A stretch of 60,097 bases of DNA from an uncultured Prochlorococcus sp. (GCA_902623195.1 CACNSV010000005.1:1-60097), one strand, 5' to 3'. Numbered from the stretch's first letter, positions 25,779 to 33,682 are shown. The notes: generated by a model from the sequence alone, not told the origin. Program-made: numbers and translations.

Positions 25779-25960
25779 AAAAATACAAATATTCTTAAAA
25801 ACTACCTTCAAAACCAGTCATAACGTACCTATATCTCTCAACTCAATTTTCGAAGAGGGCCCTTTCCAAGATCTGCATAGATTAGGGGATCATCATTTAA
25901 CTCAAATTCAGATAAATTTATAAAAGATTGTCCAACATTATGCCTCTATAACCATACCGG

Positions 25961-26131
25961 ATGCACAAAATTTATATTTCAGCGACTATGAATTATGGTA
26001 TTGGTTCCGATAACCTTGAAGAATTAGCTTTCTACTACAATATCAGAAAAGAGATAGAGGACATGAAAAAAGATCCAGTAAAAAAAGGAATACCCCTTAA
26101 ATGGGATATTCTTGAAGAAATAGATAAATGA
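25961..26131 (+). CDS. 56-residue hypothetical protein
   Basis: An ORF starting ATG at 25961 encodes MHKIYISATMNYGIGSDNLE and continues with charged helical residues to EEIDK. It is soluble and acidic. The next small gene begins inside its stop codon (ATGA at 26128-26131), which supports translation of both. No domain recognised. Confidence 0.5.
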   Translation: MHKIYISATMNYGIGSDNLEELAFYYNIRKEIEDMKKDPVKKGIPLKWDILEEIDK

Positions 26132-26223
26132 ATTTTAATACTTTTCTATTAATTGATGGATGCCTTATGCTTATTGGTCTTCCTTTATTAATAATTCTTC
26201 AAGGCAAAAAGCAAGCTCTCTAA
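26128..26223 (+). CDS. 31-residue single-pass membrane peptide
   Basis: The ATG at 26128 overlaps the previous stop as ATGA. The product is nearly all one hydrophobic helix (FLLIDGCLMLIGLPLLIILQ) with a basic C-terminal tail. Coupling to the preceding ORF suggests a real bicistronic pair. Function unknown. Confidence 0.45.
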   Translation: MNFNTFLLIDGCLMLIGLPLLIILQGKKQAL

Positions 26224-26260
26224 TTTAATCACAACAATTATCCTTCTTTAATGAAGCAGT

Positions 26261-26530
26261 TTAAGAAGATTCATCCATCGTTGAAAGATCAACACTATGG
26301 GTTGCCATCCAGTCCCCATTCGCTTCAACAAACTTCTTCACATTACCTGCAGGAGCCTGATGAATAACTATAACTTTTTGAGGATCTTCCTTGCTGACAC
26401 CTCTGTAAAGAGGCTTGATATCATATTCGATATGTCTTCTATCGACTTCTTCACTATCAAAAATTGCGACCCATTCATCGAAGGTACTTTCAATTTTAAA
26501 AGTGAAAACTGAGGTAACAGAGCAAGACAT
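26261..26530 (-). CDS. DUF3764-like protein
   Basis: An 89-residue soluble protein related to the island protein at 22611-22895: both open with a TFDEW/TFEEY helix after a short beta strand, carry a Y.G.S.EDP.K..V strand and end in a short variable tail. The two are paralogues, and both have a copy of the shared leader ending in T7 or T6 directly before the ATG. Function unknown. Confidence 0.6.
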   Translation of the reverse strand: MSCSVTSVFTFKIESTFDEWVAIFDSEEVDRRHIEYDIKPLYRGVSKEDPQKVIVIHQAPAGNVKKFVEANGDWMATHSVDLSTMDESS

Positions 26531-26573
26531 AAAAAAAGGAGCTATATACTACTTATTTTAGATCGACTTTCAA
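26531..26573 (-). promoter_or_regulatory. shared leader, copy 3
   Basis: On the minus strand it begins TTGAAAGTCGATC, then a -10-like TAAAAT, and ends CTCCTTTTTTT directly before the ATG at 26530. It resembles copy 2 (22569-22610) more closely than copies 1 and 4, and both precede DUF3764-like genes. Confidence 0.55.
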
Positions 26574-26582
26574 TCAATCAAA

Positions 26583-26903
26583 TCAGCCCATCGCTACTTC
26601 TGCATCAGCAACCTGTTTGTTTCTTTGGATAACTTCCTCATCATTTAAAACAGCTGTGATCTTCCATTCGACACCGAATTTTGCTCTCCAGATTCCAAAG
26701 TGTTCCGAAATTGCCAGATGATTATTGGCCTTGAGAATAACAAAAACCTCTCCTGTTTCAGGAGCATGAAATCTTCCTATTAGTTCAAATCCATCAAAAT
26801 TGTCCTTGGGTGCACCGGAGGCAAGATATTGTTCAAACGCTTTATATCCATTAGCCTGAGAGATCTCATCAGGAATCAAACCATGCACGTGATAATAAGC
26901 CAT
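26583..26903 (-). CDS. DUF3303-like small protein
   Basis: A 106-residue soluble protein, probably a ferredoxin-like alpha/beta fold. The middle (GAPKDNFDGFELIGRFHAPE, then GEVFVILKANN) closely resembles the protein at 34723-35025 (GAKGDDFEGFKILYRLHDL), so these are paralogues in a DUF3303-like family. Such short cyanobacterial proteins have no known function. It follows the DUF3764-like gene's leader region on the same strand. Confidence 0.6.
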   Translation of the reverse strand: MAYYHVHGLIPDEISQANGYKAFEQYLASGAPKDNFDGFELIGRFHAPETGEVFVILKANNHLAISEHFGIWRAKFGVEWKITAVLNDEEVIQRNKQVADAEVAMG

Positions 26904-27096
26904 AAAAAAATAATAATTTAATTATTAATATAAAAATAATAATTCTTTAAGCGTTTAATTTGTCTCTGAATATAGATTTTAAAATTTGAAATATGAAAGG
27001 AATCAAAAACAAAATTGATAAAATCAATCCAGTCTCGAAAAACTTTCAAGAAAATTAGAATTTAAAAAATAATAAACTAGCATCAACAATCATTAA

Positions 27097-27180
27097 ATGA
27101 AATATCATAATATTGGTCTATTATTGGCTGTAATTATTTTGGCAATCATTCAAAAACTAATTGAATCGGTAAAAATTTAA
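27097..27180 (+). CDS. 27-residue membrane peptide
   Basis: The ATG at 27097 opens MKYHNIGLLLAVIILAIIQK, a single hydrophobic helix with a basic end. The stop is one base before the ATG of the next small gene, suggesting coupled translation. It could be a chance ORF in AT-rich DNA, though hydrophobic micro-ORFs are common in this genome type. Confidence 0.4.
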   Translation: MKYHNIGLLLAVIILAIIQKLIESVKI

Positions 27181-27181
27181 A

Positions 27182-27340
27182 ATGAAAAATCTTCTAGCAA
27201 GCACAAGATCAAAATATTTATTTATTTTAGGCTTATTAGCTATTGGAATTGGAGTCGCATCCAAAAAAGTAATTAGCTATCCAACAGAATGTTCAACAAT
27301 GAATAATCAAGAAATAACTTTTTTATTTAATATAAAATAA
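27182..27340 (+). CDS. 52-residue membrane peptide
   Basis: Starts at ATG 27182, one base after the previous stop. A helix at about residues 12-28 (LFILGLLAIGIGVAS) is followed by a short polar tail with one Cys. The amphipathic layout and tight spacing suggest a real gene. Function unknown. Confidence 0.45.
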   Translation: MKNLLASTRSKYLFILGLLAIGIGVASKKVISYPTECSTMNNQEITFLFNIK

Positions 27341-27407
27341 TAGTTTTATAATATTGTGATTAGGAACAGTAGCTTTATTGTTACTACATGAATTAATGTA
27401 GTATTGG

Positions 27408-27451
27408 TTGACAGCTGATCTAAATTAGAGGGGAAGTTCCCCTCTTTTTTT
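27408..27451 (+). promoter_or_regulatory. shared leader, copy 4 (promoter-like box plus hairpin)
   Basis: TTGACAGCTGATC is followed by TAAATT and the hairpin AGAGGGG/CCCCTCT with loop AAGTT and a T7 run before the ATG at 27452. It is almost identical to copy 1 at 22267-22308. Upstream is an inverted repeat ACTACAT/ATGTAGT (27383-27402). Confidence 0.65.
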
Positions 27452-27925
27452 ATGAAATATTCTAAGAAGGAATTATATATTATCCAAAAGAAAAGACCAG
27501 ACTTAATACGTAAACCTGAGCCATCAACACATACAGCAATAATTGCATTTTTGAGAAAATATAATCAAATTTCTCAAGTTCCAAAAGATATGACATCAAA
27601 AGAATGGATTACTTTGAGACAACAAACATTAGATAATAGGGATTTTCCAAAATTTCAAACTGATCACTTTAATGAAGTAATTGAATATAACCAAAAAATA
27701 GATATGCAATTAGAAGATCCTCAAACACAGAAAGAATTATATTTTCTTATTAAAAAATATGCTATCTCAGAAAAAATAAAGCTATTTATTAATCCACTAT
27801 ATTTATATTCGAAATATCAAAAAAATAAAAAAGTAAACATGGAGCAGAAATCCTACAAGATAAATCTGCCTATATTAATATTTATTATTTTATGTGCATT
27901 AATAGTTCTAATTATTTTTAGTTAA
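27452..27925 (+). CDS. tail-anchored membrane protein, family A paralogue
   Basis: A 157-residue basic protein with a C-terminal transmembrane helix (about residues 136-155). The segment DFPKFQTDHFNEVIEYN and LEDPQTQKEL repeats the island protein at 21895-22227; the N-terminal 50 residues are extra. It follows leader copy 4 directly. Function unknown, but the conserved core argues that it is a real protein. Confidence 0.65.
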   Translation: MKYSKKELYIIQKKRPDLIRKPEPSTHTAIIAFLRKYNQISQVPKDMTSKEWITLRQQTLDNRDFPKFQTDHFNEVIEYNQKIDMQLEDPQTQKELYFLIKKYAISEKIKLFINPLYLYSKYQKNKKVNMEQKSYKINLPILIFIILCALIVLIIFS

Positions 27926-27995
27926 AAAATATAAACTAAAAATTTATATTGCAGTTTTTCTTTAGGAAGAATTTTTTATTTACCATTACATCCCC

Positions 27996-28058
27996 TTAGA
28001 TGGATCTCAACTCATCGAGTAATGCATTCTGTATGTCAGTTAATAATATAACATTCAC
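27996..28058 (-). other. gap 27926-28441: no clear gene; short coding remnant
   Basis: This 516-bp stretch holds no convincing complete gene. A minus-strand GTG frame of 20 codons (ILLTDIQNALLDELRSI) looks like the C-terminal end of a lost protein. A plus-strand stretch near 28145-28256 encodes a hydrophobic and then Lys/Arg-rich piece with stops in every frame, similar to one at 28805-28986. These are probably decayed small genes. Confidence 0.3.
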
Positions 28059-28441
28059 TTATTCTTTCAAAATAAGAATTTATATGATCTATTTCATCTT
28101 TATTATTCAATCAAATTAAATGATTATTTAATAAAATATTTTTAATGAATATCTTTTATTAACTGGTTTAGCATTTTTAGCTTTGAAAACTTTAAGTTAG
28201 TTCTAAGAATTCTTCTTTCAAAAATAAGAAAGAAAAAAAGAGCTAAAAAAAAAATAATTTAGCTAAAAATGGAACCTCCATATTTTAAAATTTTCAATAG
28301 ATATTAGTTTTAGTCTAAGTCAGCCTAAACATTTACAATTTAAAAAAATGTTCTTCTTCCCCTACCAAATACTTCCTTTTTCCGCACTATAAATTTGATT
28401 TAAAAAGAAGGACAATATAACTATGAATTAAGGAGGTATAA

Positions 28442-28582
28442 ATGAAATTATTCAACCAATTCACAATACTCAAAAAGAATTTAAAAGATATTGATTACGT
28501 AACCAGAGAAAAAGTTGATTTTTGGGCAAAAGAATGTAATGAGCGTCCAACTCAAAAGCACTGTTTAGTTTATTGTGATTAA
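28442..28582 (+). CDS. 46-residue conserved small protein
   Basis: The ATG at 28442 follows a near-perfect Shine-Dalgarno (AAGGAGG at 28430-28436), rare in this region. The product begins MKLFNQFTILKKNLKDIDYV and ends with WAKECN and CLVYCD, with three Cys. Soluble and basic, without a recognised domain. The strong ribosome site and Trp/Cys content suggest a real gene. Confidence 0.6.
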   Translation: MKLFNQFTILKKNLKDIDYVTREKVDFWAKECNERPTQKHCLVYCD

Positions 28583-28668
28583 AAATAAATATTTCTAAAG
28601 TAGTTTTACTTTTATTTCTTATCCAATACTTCTATAAAGGATATTTAATTAAATAAGAGGAAAATTTT

Positions 28669-28771
28669 ATGACTAATTTCAACATTGAAATTATTTTTTA
28701 GAAGATTTTATAAATCTATTTCGCTCTTAGAATTAGAGAAATCAATAAAAAGATTTAAGCAACAATACTAA
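28669..28771 (+). pseudogene. frameshifted small gene
   Basis: After AGAGGAAAATTTT an ATG at 28669 opens MTNFNIEIIF and then stops at a TAG. The next frame continues as RRFYKSISLLELEKSIKRFK and ends at TAA 28769-28771 in a coherent basic helix. The simplest reading is one small protein of about 33 residues broken by a frameshift near 28699. It could also be chance. Confidence 0.4.
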
Positions 28772-28804
28772 TTTTGAATTTAGATAAAAATATAATTAAT
28801 TTTT

Positions 28805-28990
28805 TGTTCAATTAATTTTTTTAGCAATATTAGCTTTTCTAATCACTTTTCTTAAAATATTATTTTTAATTGAAAGGTCAGAAATACAATATAGAGCTAA
28901 AAAGAAAATTAACTTTGCAAACAATGAAATTCGCATAAAAATAACTTTATATTTAAATAAAAACAAATATACAAAATTTGTCCACTATTA
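28805..28990 (+). pseudogene. remnant of a small membrane protein
   Basis: A frame without ATG encodes FVQLIFLAILAFLITFLKIL followed by a basic tail (ERSEIQYRAKKKI) and stops at about 28990. It is preceded by an in-frame stop. The hydrophobic plus basic layout resembles an intact membrane protein; a lost start is likely. The rest of 28583-29053 shows nothing else. Confidence 0.25.
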
Positions 28991-29053
28991 AACTGCAAAA
29001 AAATTCTAGAATTAGTAGATTTTTTTGGATTTCCTTAAATTTTATTTAAATAA

Positions 29054-29367
29054 TTAAAAACCTAAATTTACAATTGGTGCCATTGTTAATGTTTCGCTTA
29101 GCGGTTTCTGATGATAGAGGTCTGTTTATTTAATAGGTCCTCTCCATACTTCTGCCGAAACTTCACTATTAACTTAGAAGAGGATTTATCAGGATTTTCT
29201 CTGCTCATTTTTGGGATAATTACTTCAAGACAATTTGCTACATATTGAAAAGTATTAAAATTATCATCAAGAACTATTATCACTCCTTCTAGATATTTTC
29301 TTTTTTTATCTAAGAATCTACTCTTTAATATTGAACATGTATTGAAAATTTCCATATTTATTTTCAA
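29054..29367 (-). pseudogene. ClpS adaptor pseudogene
   Basis: The N-terminal half reads VIIVLDDNFNTFQYVANCL, a typical ClpS adaptor strand and helix. Near 29174 the ClpS match moves to another frame: VNSEVSAEVWRGPIK, then a TAA at 29126-29128, then TDLYHQK...LTMAPI ending at 29054. These segments fit ClpS end to end. The gene thus carries one frameshift and one nonsense codon. An open frame of 89 codons persists but its C terminus is not ClpS-like. ClpS delivers N-degron substrates to ClpAP/ClpCP. Confidence 0.75.
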
Positions 29368-29384
29368 TTTATTTTATAATTTTT

Positions 29385-30023
29385 CTAAAATAAACTCATT
29401 TGACTTGTTAAGGAATTATTTGATTCTTCCACTAACCAATCTTCTGGAGACCATGTCTTCATAAGAGGAATCAATGCAATAAGTTCATCTGGATTTTTAA
29501 AATTATCAGTCCATTTTTCTTCAAATCCATTTGGAATAATACAGGGCATTCTGTGATGGAGAGGTTTTATTAATTTATTTGATTCTGTTGTTAATATACA
29601 AAAACTTTCTAACTCTGCCCCATCAGCAGAACACCATCTAGACCAAATTCCACCGAGCCAAAACGTTGCATAATTTTTCTTTCTTATTCGAAATCCTTTT
29701 TCAAAAAAACCACTAGCAGGTATCAAACATCTTTTGTGCCTCCAACTAACCTGGAAAAATTTCTTTTCGTCTACTGACTCTGAACGAGCATTAAATGGTC
29801 TAGGATTTGATTTTTCAAAAGGATCCTTTGCCCATGGGGATATAAAGCCCCATGACATAAAAGTTGTTTTCACTTTACCTTCATTTTTTATCACTAAAAC
29901 TGGATCAGCAGGCTTTATAAGATTTTGGGTCTCATATTTACTACTAAGTCCAGGAGGGAAATCCTGCTTTAAAATTTTCGGTAACGAATCATATTTAGTT
30001 TTTAACTCAAATCTTCCACACAT
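29385..30023 (-). CDS. SRAP-domain protein (SOS response-associated peptidase family)
   Basis: A 212-residue YedK/HMCES-family protein that forms a DNA-protein crosslink with abasic sites in single-stranded DNA. The start MCGRF leaves the catalytic Cys2 after Met removal. Conserved motifs follow: WGFISPWA, FNARSES, RCLIPASGFFE and HHRMPCII, with the catalytic Glu and His. Length is normal. It lies 17 bp upstream of the ClpS pseudogene on the same strand. Confidence 0.93.
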   Translation of the reverse strand: MCGRFELKTKYDSLPKILKQDFPPGLSSKYETQNLIKPADPVLVIKNEGKVKTTFMSWGFISPWAKDPFEKSNPRPFNARSESVDEKKFFQVSWRHKRCLIPASGFFEKGFRIRKKNYATFWLGGIWSRWCSADGAELESFCILTTESNKLIKPLHHRMPCIIPNGFEEKWTDNFKNPDELIALIPLMKTWSPEDWLVEESNNSLTSQMSLF

Positions 30024-30086
30024 TTTTTAAATAACTAATGAAAAATAAAATTAATTTTTTAATGGTAATAAATCTCTGATTAATTC

Positions 30087-30188
30087 TTATTTTAATTTTT
30101 TTGCAGCATTACCTTTCGCTCTTAGTATAAGTACAAAGGAGAGTGCAGCAATAATCAAACCAATGTCTATTAATAAATGTAAGTTCAC
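30087..30188 (-). CDS. 33-residue membrane peptide
   Basis: A GTG-started frame encodes NLHLLIDIGLIIAALSFVLI followed by LRAKGNAAKKLK: one transmembrane helix and a basic tail. The composition and clean layout suggest a real small protein. No ATG is available in frame. Function unknown. Confidence 0.5.
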   Translation of the reverse strand: MNLHLLIDIGLIIAALSFVLILRAKGNAAKKLK

Positions 30189-30286
30189 TATAAAAATAAT
30201 TCTGTGATAATTATTCTAATTTTTAAGTCAAAAAAGTGCTCAACATAAATAAGCTGAGATTATTAATTATTAATTTTTTTAAATAC

Positions 30287-30391
30287 TTATTTTATTGATA
30301 TGTGTGCCAAAGATAGTCTTCTTTCTTGTTGCACTAACCTAGCGGTTTTAAGGTTATTGCCTCACTCCTGCACAAGAGCGTAAAAAAACAT
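30287..30391 (-). pseudogene. small gene with in-frame TGA
   Basis: From an ATG at 30391 the frame reads MFFYALVQE, TGA (30362-30364), then GNNLKTARLVQQERRLSLAH and a stop at 30287. Both sides of the TGA look coding, with Arg/Gln-rich helix composition unusual for AT-rich noncoding DNA. TGG (Trp) to TGA is the simplest change. The remainder of 30189-30541 shows nothing else. Confidence 0.45.
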
Positions 30392-30541
30392 TTTATATTA
30401 AGGATAGTTTCTTCTAAAAAAAACTCTATTGCTTAAAGTTGCTCTGATAATATCTATATCTATTATTTAAGTGGACCCTTTTTGTCTAAGTTCCATAAAT
30501 TTCTCAGAAGTAGCCACTGACAATCTTTTATTGATTAATTA

Positions 30542-31162
30542 TTAAGATACCTTTTGATAGATTAAAGTAAGGTTATTAGCAGGCATTTTTATAAGCTTTT
30601 TTTGCGAGAAACCATTAATTCTTGCTTCTTTATCTACCTCCTCCAAATTTCTAACCCCCCAATCACTATTCTGGATCTTTAACGATTTATCAAATAATTC
30701 GTTAGTTTCACTAATATGTTTATCTTTAATTTTAAAAGGCCCATATATAATAAGAAATTTTCCAAAATTTAATAATTTGCCTGACTCTTTAAATAATGAT
30801 TCTGAACATTCCCAAGGTGCTATATGAATCATATTTATAGAGATAATGACTTGTAAGTTATCTATTAATTTGCCATAAATTGGCCAGGGGCTTTTTGTCA
30901 CATCAATTTCTAGTGGTTTAGGCATTTTAAAATTTAAATTTTCATAATCAATCCATGAAATAATACTTTTCCTATGTTCCATTTCAGGATCACTTGTTTG
31001 CCATATTATGTCTGGAAATCTTTTTTGGAATTCAATTCCATGTTCACCGCTTCCGCTACCAATTTCTAAAACAAAACCTTTTTTAAGAGGAATTTTTGAT
31101 AAAACATCTCCGATATAAATTTTATTTCTTTGAGTCGCTGGAAAAAAAAGTCTTTGGTCCAA
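30542..31162 (-). CDS. DUF938-family SAM-dependent methyltransferase
   Basis: A 206-residue methyltransferase-like protein. The SAM loop is VLEIGSGSGEHGIEFQKRFP near residue 33, preceded by PATQRNK, and a family-typical middle (INMIHIAPWECSESLFKES) and YGPFK follow. These fit DUF938, whose substrate is unknown. It stands alone on the minus strand. Confidence 0.85.
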   Translation of the reverse strand: MDQRLFFPATQRNKIYIGDVLSKIPLKKGFVLEIGSGSGEHGIEFQKRFPDIIWQTSDPEMEHRKSIISWIDYENLNFKMPKPLEIDVTKSPWPIYGKLIDNLQVIISINMIHIAPWECSESLFKESGKLLNFGKFLIIYGPFKIKDKHISETNELFDKSLKIQNSDWGVRNLEEVDKEARINGFSQKKLIKMPANNLTLIYQKVS

Positions 31163-31201
31163 AAAAATTTAAATATTAATTTAATTTAGACTAGCTATAA
31201 A

Positions 31202-31471
31202 TCATTTTTTTAGAGGTTCAATATTTTCTACAATCTTTTTCAAATCCTCTAACATTTTCATTCTCCCGATATTAATCATTTTTAGAGTGTCTTCATACAT
31301 TTTTAGTTGAGCATCTGCTGTTCTAAGCCCATTAACTAATCCCTTCCCTTCATCTGGAAGTGAATCAATATAATATTCCGCATTATCAAGATTTAGTACT
31401 GCTCGATTTTTGTTTGAATCCATTTTTTGATTTAAAGTATCAATATTATAAACTTTACTTTGGCATAGCAT
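31202..31471 (-). CDS. DUF6447-like small protein
   Basis: An 89-residue frame; the likely start is the Met at 31423 (MDSNKNRAVLNLDNAEYYID), giving 73 residues. The pattern of a short beta start, SLPDEGKGLVNGLRTADAQL and a coiled-coil helix resembles DUF6447 proteins of picocyanobacteria and phages. The call is from pattern memory. Upstream is an 11-bp hairpin (31533-31566). Function unknown. Confidence 0.55.
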   Translation of the reverse strand: MLCQSKVYNIDTLNQKMDSNKNRAVLNLDNAEYYIDSLPDEGKGLVNGLRTADAQLKMYEDTLKMINIGRMKMLEDLKKIVENIEPLKK

Positions 31472-31532
31472 TCAATAAACAGCTAAATTTGTTTCCTGTT
31501 AAATATAAAATTAGTGACTATCTGAAACAAGA

Positions 31533-31566
31533 AACCCCTTTAGAAATTCCAAGTACTAAAGGGGTT
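31533..31566. promoter_or_regulatory. perfect 11-bp hairpin
   Basis: AACCCCTTTAG (31533-31543) pairs perfectly with CTAAAGGGGTT (31556-31566) around a 12-nt loop. No convincing T run follows on either strand. It lies 62 bp upstream of the small minus-strand gene and could be a leader structure or a protein-binding palindrome. Confidence 0.5.
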
Positions 31567-31790
31567 ATTAAATTGATTTTTACTATATAAAACCAATCTA
31601 TGTCTTGGAGTAAACGTAGAGTTAACTCTTTAGAGGTTTGGCCTCAATTAATTTATAGCAAATAAATTTAAGAATTATTCATGTAGTTAAATTAAGAAGC
31701 ATTTTTCTAAAAGGGTTAATAAATAAATCAATATTTTTGTATCCATAGAATATATTTACTATTGACAACTCACATGATAAAAATAAATTA

Positions 31791-31949
31791 TTAAGGGAGA
31801 GAAGAATCCTCAGCCCATTTTTTATGTTTCTTTTCTAAATCTTTTAATAAGATTCTTTGATAAGTTAACTTTAAATAATTAAGATTAATATGATCTCTTA
31901 AAACGAAAATATTTTTAGAATAGAAATCAAATAAATTTGATTGTCTCAT
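31791..31949 (-). CDS. 52-residue basic small protein
   Basis: An ATG-started frame at 31949 encodes MRQSNLFDFYSKNIFVLRDH and a Lys/Leu-rich helix ending HKKWAEDSSLP. Soluble and basic. The balanced amino-acid composition and Trp suggest coding. No domain recognised. The remainder of 31567-32071 appears empty. Confidence 0.5.
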   Translation of the reverse strand: MRQSNLFDFYSKNIFVLRDHINLNYLKLTYQRILLKDLEKKHKKWAEDSSLP

Positions 31950-32071
31950 TTTCTTATTTTCCAAAACTTTAGAGAAATTAAATTATTTACTTAAGATGAT
32001 TTTTTATAAAATCTAATAAATTTAATTATTTATTTATTATGTTGAGAGAAATTTGAAGCTTTTTTTATTTT

Positions 32072-32302
32072 TTAAATTTTAGTTTTCATTTCTTTCCAAC
32101 CTTTTAATTTTAGATTTCTCCAAAGATTAACAGCTTCATTAACTTTCAGTATCTCTTTTTCCTTAATAATAAAATCAATTTCTTGATCCTTTTTTACAAT
32201 CTCATCAATACAAACAATAAACATTTTACTTGAATTTTGCTGAGACTTATAAAATCTCAAAATATTTTTATTAGCAGGGTTTTGCAACCACCCATCTTTC
32301 AT
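32072..32302 (-). CDS. DUF1651-like small protein
   Basis: A 76-residue protein with the DUF1651 layout: DGWLQNPANKNILRFYKS at the N terminus, a variable middle and the C-terminal NEAVNLWRNLKLKGW motif (A-x2-LW-x6-GW). Relatives are at 33106-33396 and probably 22964-23227. This family is essentially restricted to Prochlorococcus and marine Synechococcus. Function unknown. Confidence 0.65.
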   Translation of the reverse strand: MKDGWLQNPANKNILRFYKSQQNSSKMFIVCIDEIVKKDQEIDFIIKEKEILKVNEAVNLWRNLKLKGWKEMKTKI

Positions 32303-32463
32303 TTTTTTGAATCATATTGAACAATCTAATCAGAATTTAATCAATAATTTAATGAATTAGATGGGTTAACCGTCATTTAAAGCTTAATTAAAAATAAAAC
32401 TATTAAAAAATATTTAGATATTACAAAAGATATTTCATTTAAATAAAAACTATCCTTCATTTT

Positions 32464-32934
32464 TCATTGATTTATATTCTGATTTATCTCAACCAATACA
32501 ATTTTAAAAATTCTAATTATTTTATTAAATTTTGATAAATTAAACTCAATTCTTTTTTTCTTTATTTGATGATTCCGATAAAACAAACTAATGTGAGGAG
32601 AATAATTATTACCTAAATCAAATTTATCCAATTTATAAATATTTTGTCTTATTTTTTTAGAGGTAATGAATTTTTTATTGAAAGATAAAATCATTTAAAC
32701 AATTCTTGTTTAAGACAATATCGATCAAACTGCAACATAATCAAAGAATTATTTTCTCCAAAAGATCTAAATTTACAAATAAAAATTTTTATCAATTTCT
32801 AAATAAGGGCCTGAGAAAGTAAGGTGCAGATCAAAATATAGACTAATCAATGTACTTTGAACTTTATCTTTTATAGATTTTAAGTGTTCTGTATCTTCGG
32901 TATTGAATAGGCACCATAAATAATAAGTTTTCAT
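32464..32934 (-). pseudogene. 2H phosphoesterase (LigT-like) pseudogene
   Basis: From an ATG at 32934 the protein begins MKTYYLWCLFNTED and carries HLTFSGPY (first HxT motif), then stops at TAA 32773. The next frame continues with SFGENNSLIMLQFDRYCLKQ before a TGA. The third piece, starting at about 32694, gives NIYKLDKFDLGNNYSPHISL with the second HxS motif. All parts fit a 2H phosphoesterase or cyclic phosphodiesterase, broken at least twice. Confidence 0.7.
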
Positions 32935-33052
32935 GTTAATCATTTATTACTTATACAAAGTCTCTACATCCTTCTACTCTATTTTTTTTTAGCTGCAAAT
33001 TATAACCATCTTAAAATTCAACAAATACTTCAAAAAATATTAAAAAAAACAC

Positions 33053-33082
33053 TTGACGTCCTAATAGAATCATATCTATATT
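33053..33082 (+). promoter_or_regulatory. sigma-70-type promoter
   Basis: TTGACG at 33053-33058 and TATATT at 33077-33082 are separated by 18 bp. The expected transcript start near 33089 lies about 17 bp before the ATG of the DUF1651-like gene. Confidence 0.6.
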
Positions 33083-33105
33083 ATTAGTACACATGTATTA
33101 TTCTA

Positions 33106-33396
33106 ATGACTTTAGGAGGAGCTAATGTTTGGACTAATTTTTCTTACGGCAGTCGTACTGATACCCCATCTGGTTGCCTACTCAACCCAGAAGGTAGTCG
33201 TCTAATTTTCTTTGATAAATGCAAAAAGTCCCGAGTAAATAATATCAAAGTTTTTACTCATCTTTTCTATACAAATCATCTTGGAGAACCAGCTGGACTC
33301 AAAAATTCTAGATTACTTGACCTTAATTGTGCATTTGAGACATGGGATGAATTAGTAAATAATGGCTGGACTGAAGTACAACACTATTTTGGATAA
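33106..33396 (+). CDS. DUF1651-like small protein
   Basis: A 96-residue soluble protein. The core SGCLLNPEGSRLIFFDK, a central strand ending HLGEPAGLKNSR, and the final AFETWDELVNNGWTEV repeat the DUF1651 pattern. The first 20 residues are atypical; the ATG at 33106 lacks a Shine-Dalgarno. An AGGAGG at 33114-33119 points instead to an overlapping ATG at 33125 in another frame, so the start is uncertain. A good promoter lies upstream. Confidence 0.65.
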   Translation: MTLGGANVWTNFSYGSRTDTPSGCLLNPEGSRLIFFDKCKKSRVNNIKVFTHLFYTNHLGEPAGLKNSRLLDLNCAFETWDELVNNGWTEVQHYFG

Positions 33397-33399
33397 ATC

Positions 33400-33540
33400 A
33401 TGAAAAATATTAACCCAATTAAAAAAAAATTTCCTAATCAAAAAAGAATAATTTCTTTAACCGATCCGTCAAAATTATTAGCAGATTTTTTTAATGGTGT
33501 TGTTATCGAAGTTGAGGAAGAATATGTATATGAAGCATAA
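33400..33540 (+). CDS. 46-residue small protein
   Basis: The ATG at 33400 is 3 bp after the previous stop, and the frame encodes MKNINPIKKKFPNQKRIISL to VEEEYVYEA. It has a basic N terminus and an acidic C terminus with no membrane segment. It overlaps the start of the next small gene by 11 bp, which suggests a compact three-gene set with the DUF1651-like gene. Function unknown. Confidence 0.55.
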   Translation: MKNINPIKKKFPNQKRIISLTDPSKLLADFFNGVVIEVEEEYVYEA

Positions 33541-33682
33541 AGAATTAGTAGATCAAGTATCTGCAAGTCTAATTAAAAAAGGCGGGAAATTAGAGAGCCG
33601 TAAATCATGGCTAGTAATGAGAGATTATTTACAACAATTAAGTGATGAGCAACTCAACGCAATTTTAAAAGATTCAGATTAA
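33530..33682 (+). CDS. 50-residue small helical protein
   Basis: The frame is open from 33494 but the likely start is ATG 33530 (MKHKELVDQVSASLIKKGGK). The rest (SWLVMRDYLQQLSDEQLNAIL) is a helical, UBA-like-looking segment without a recognised family. Its start overlaps the previous gene by 11 bp. It is the last of three close plus-strand genes. Confidence 0.55.
   Translation: MKHKELVDQVSASLIKKGGKLESRKSWLVMRDYLQQLSDEQLNAILKDSD

Noticed and set aside
29734-30030. Plus-strand frame opposite the SRAP-domain gene
   Set aside because: The minus-strand protein has all SRAP motifs, and the plus frame has no protein features.
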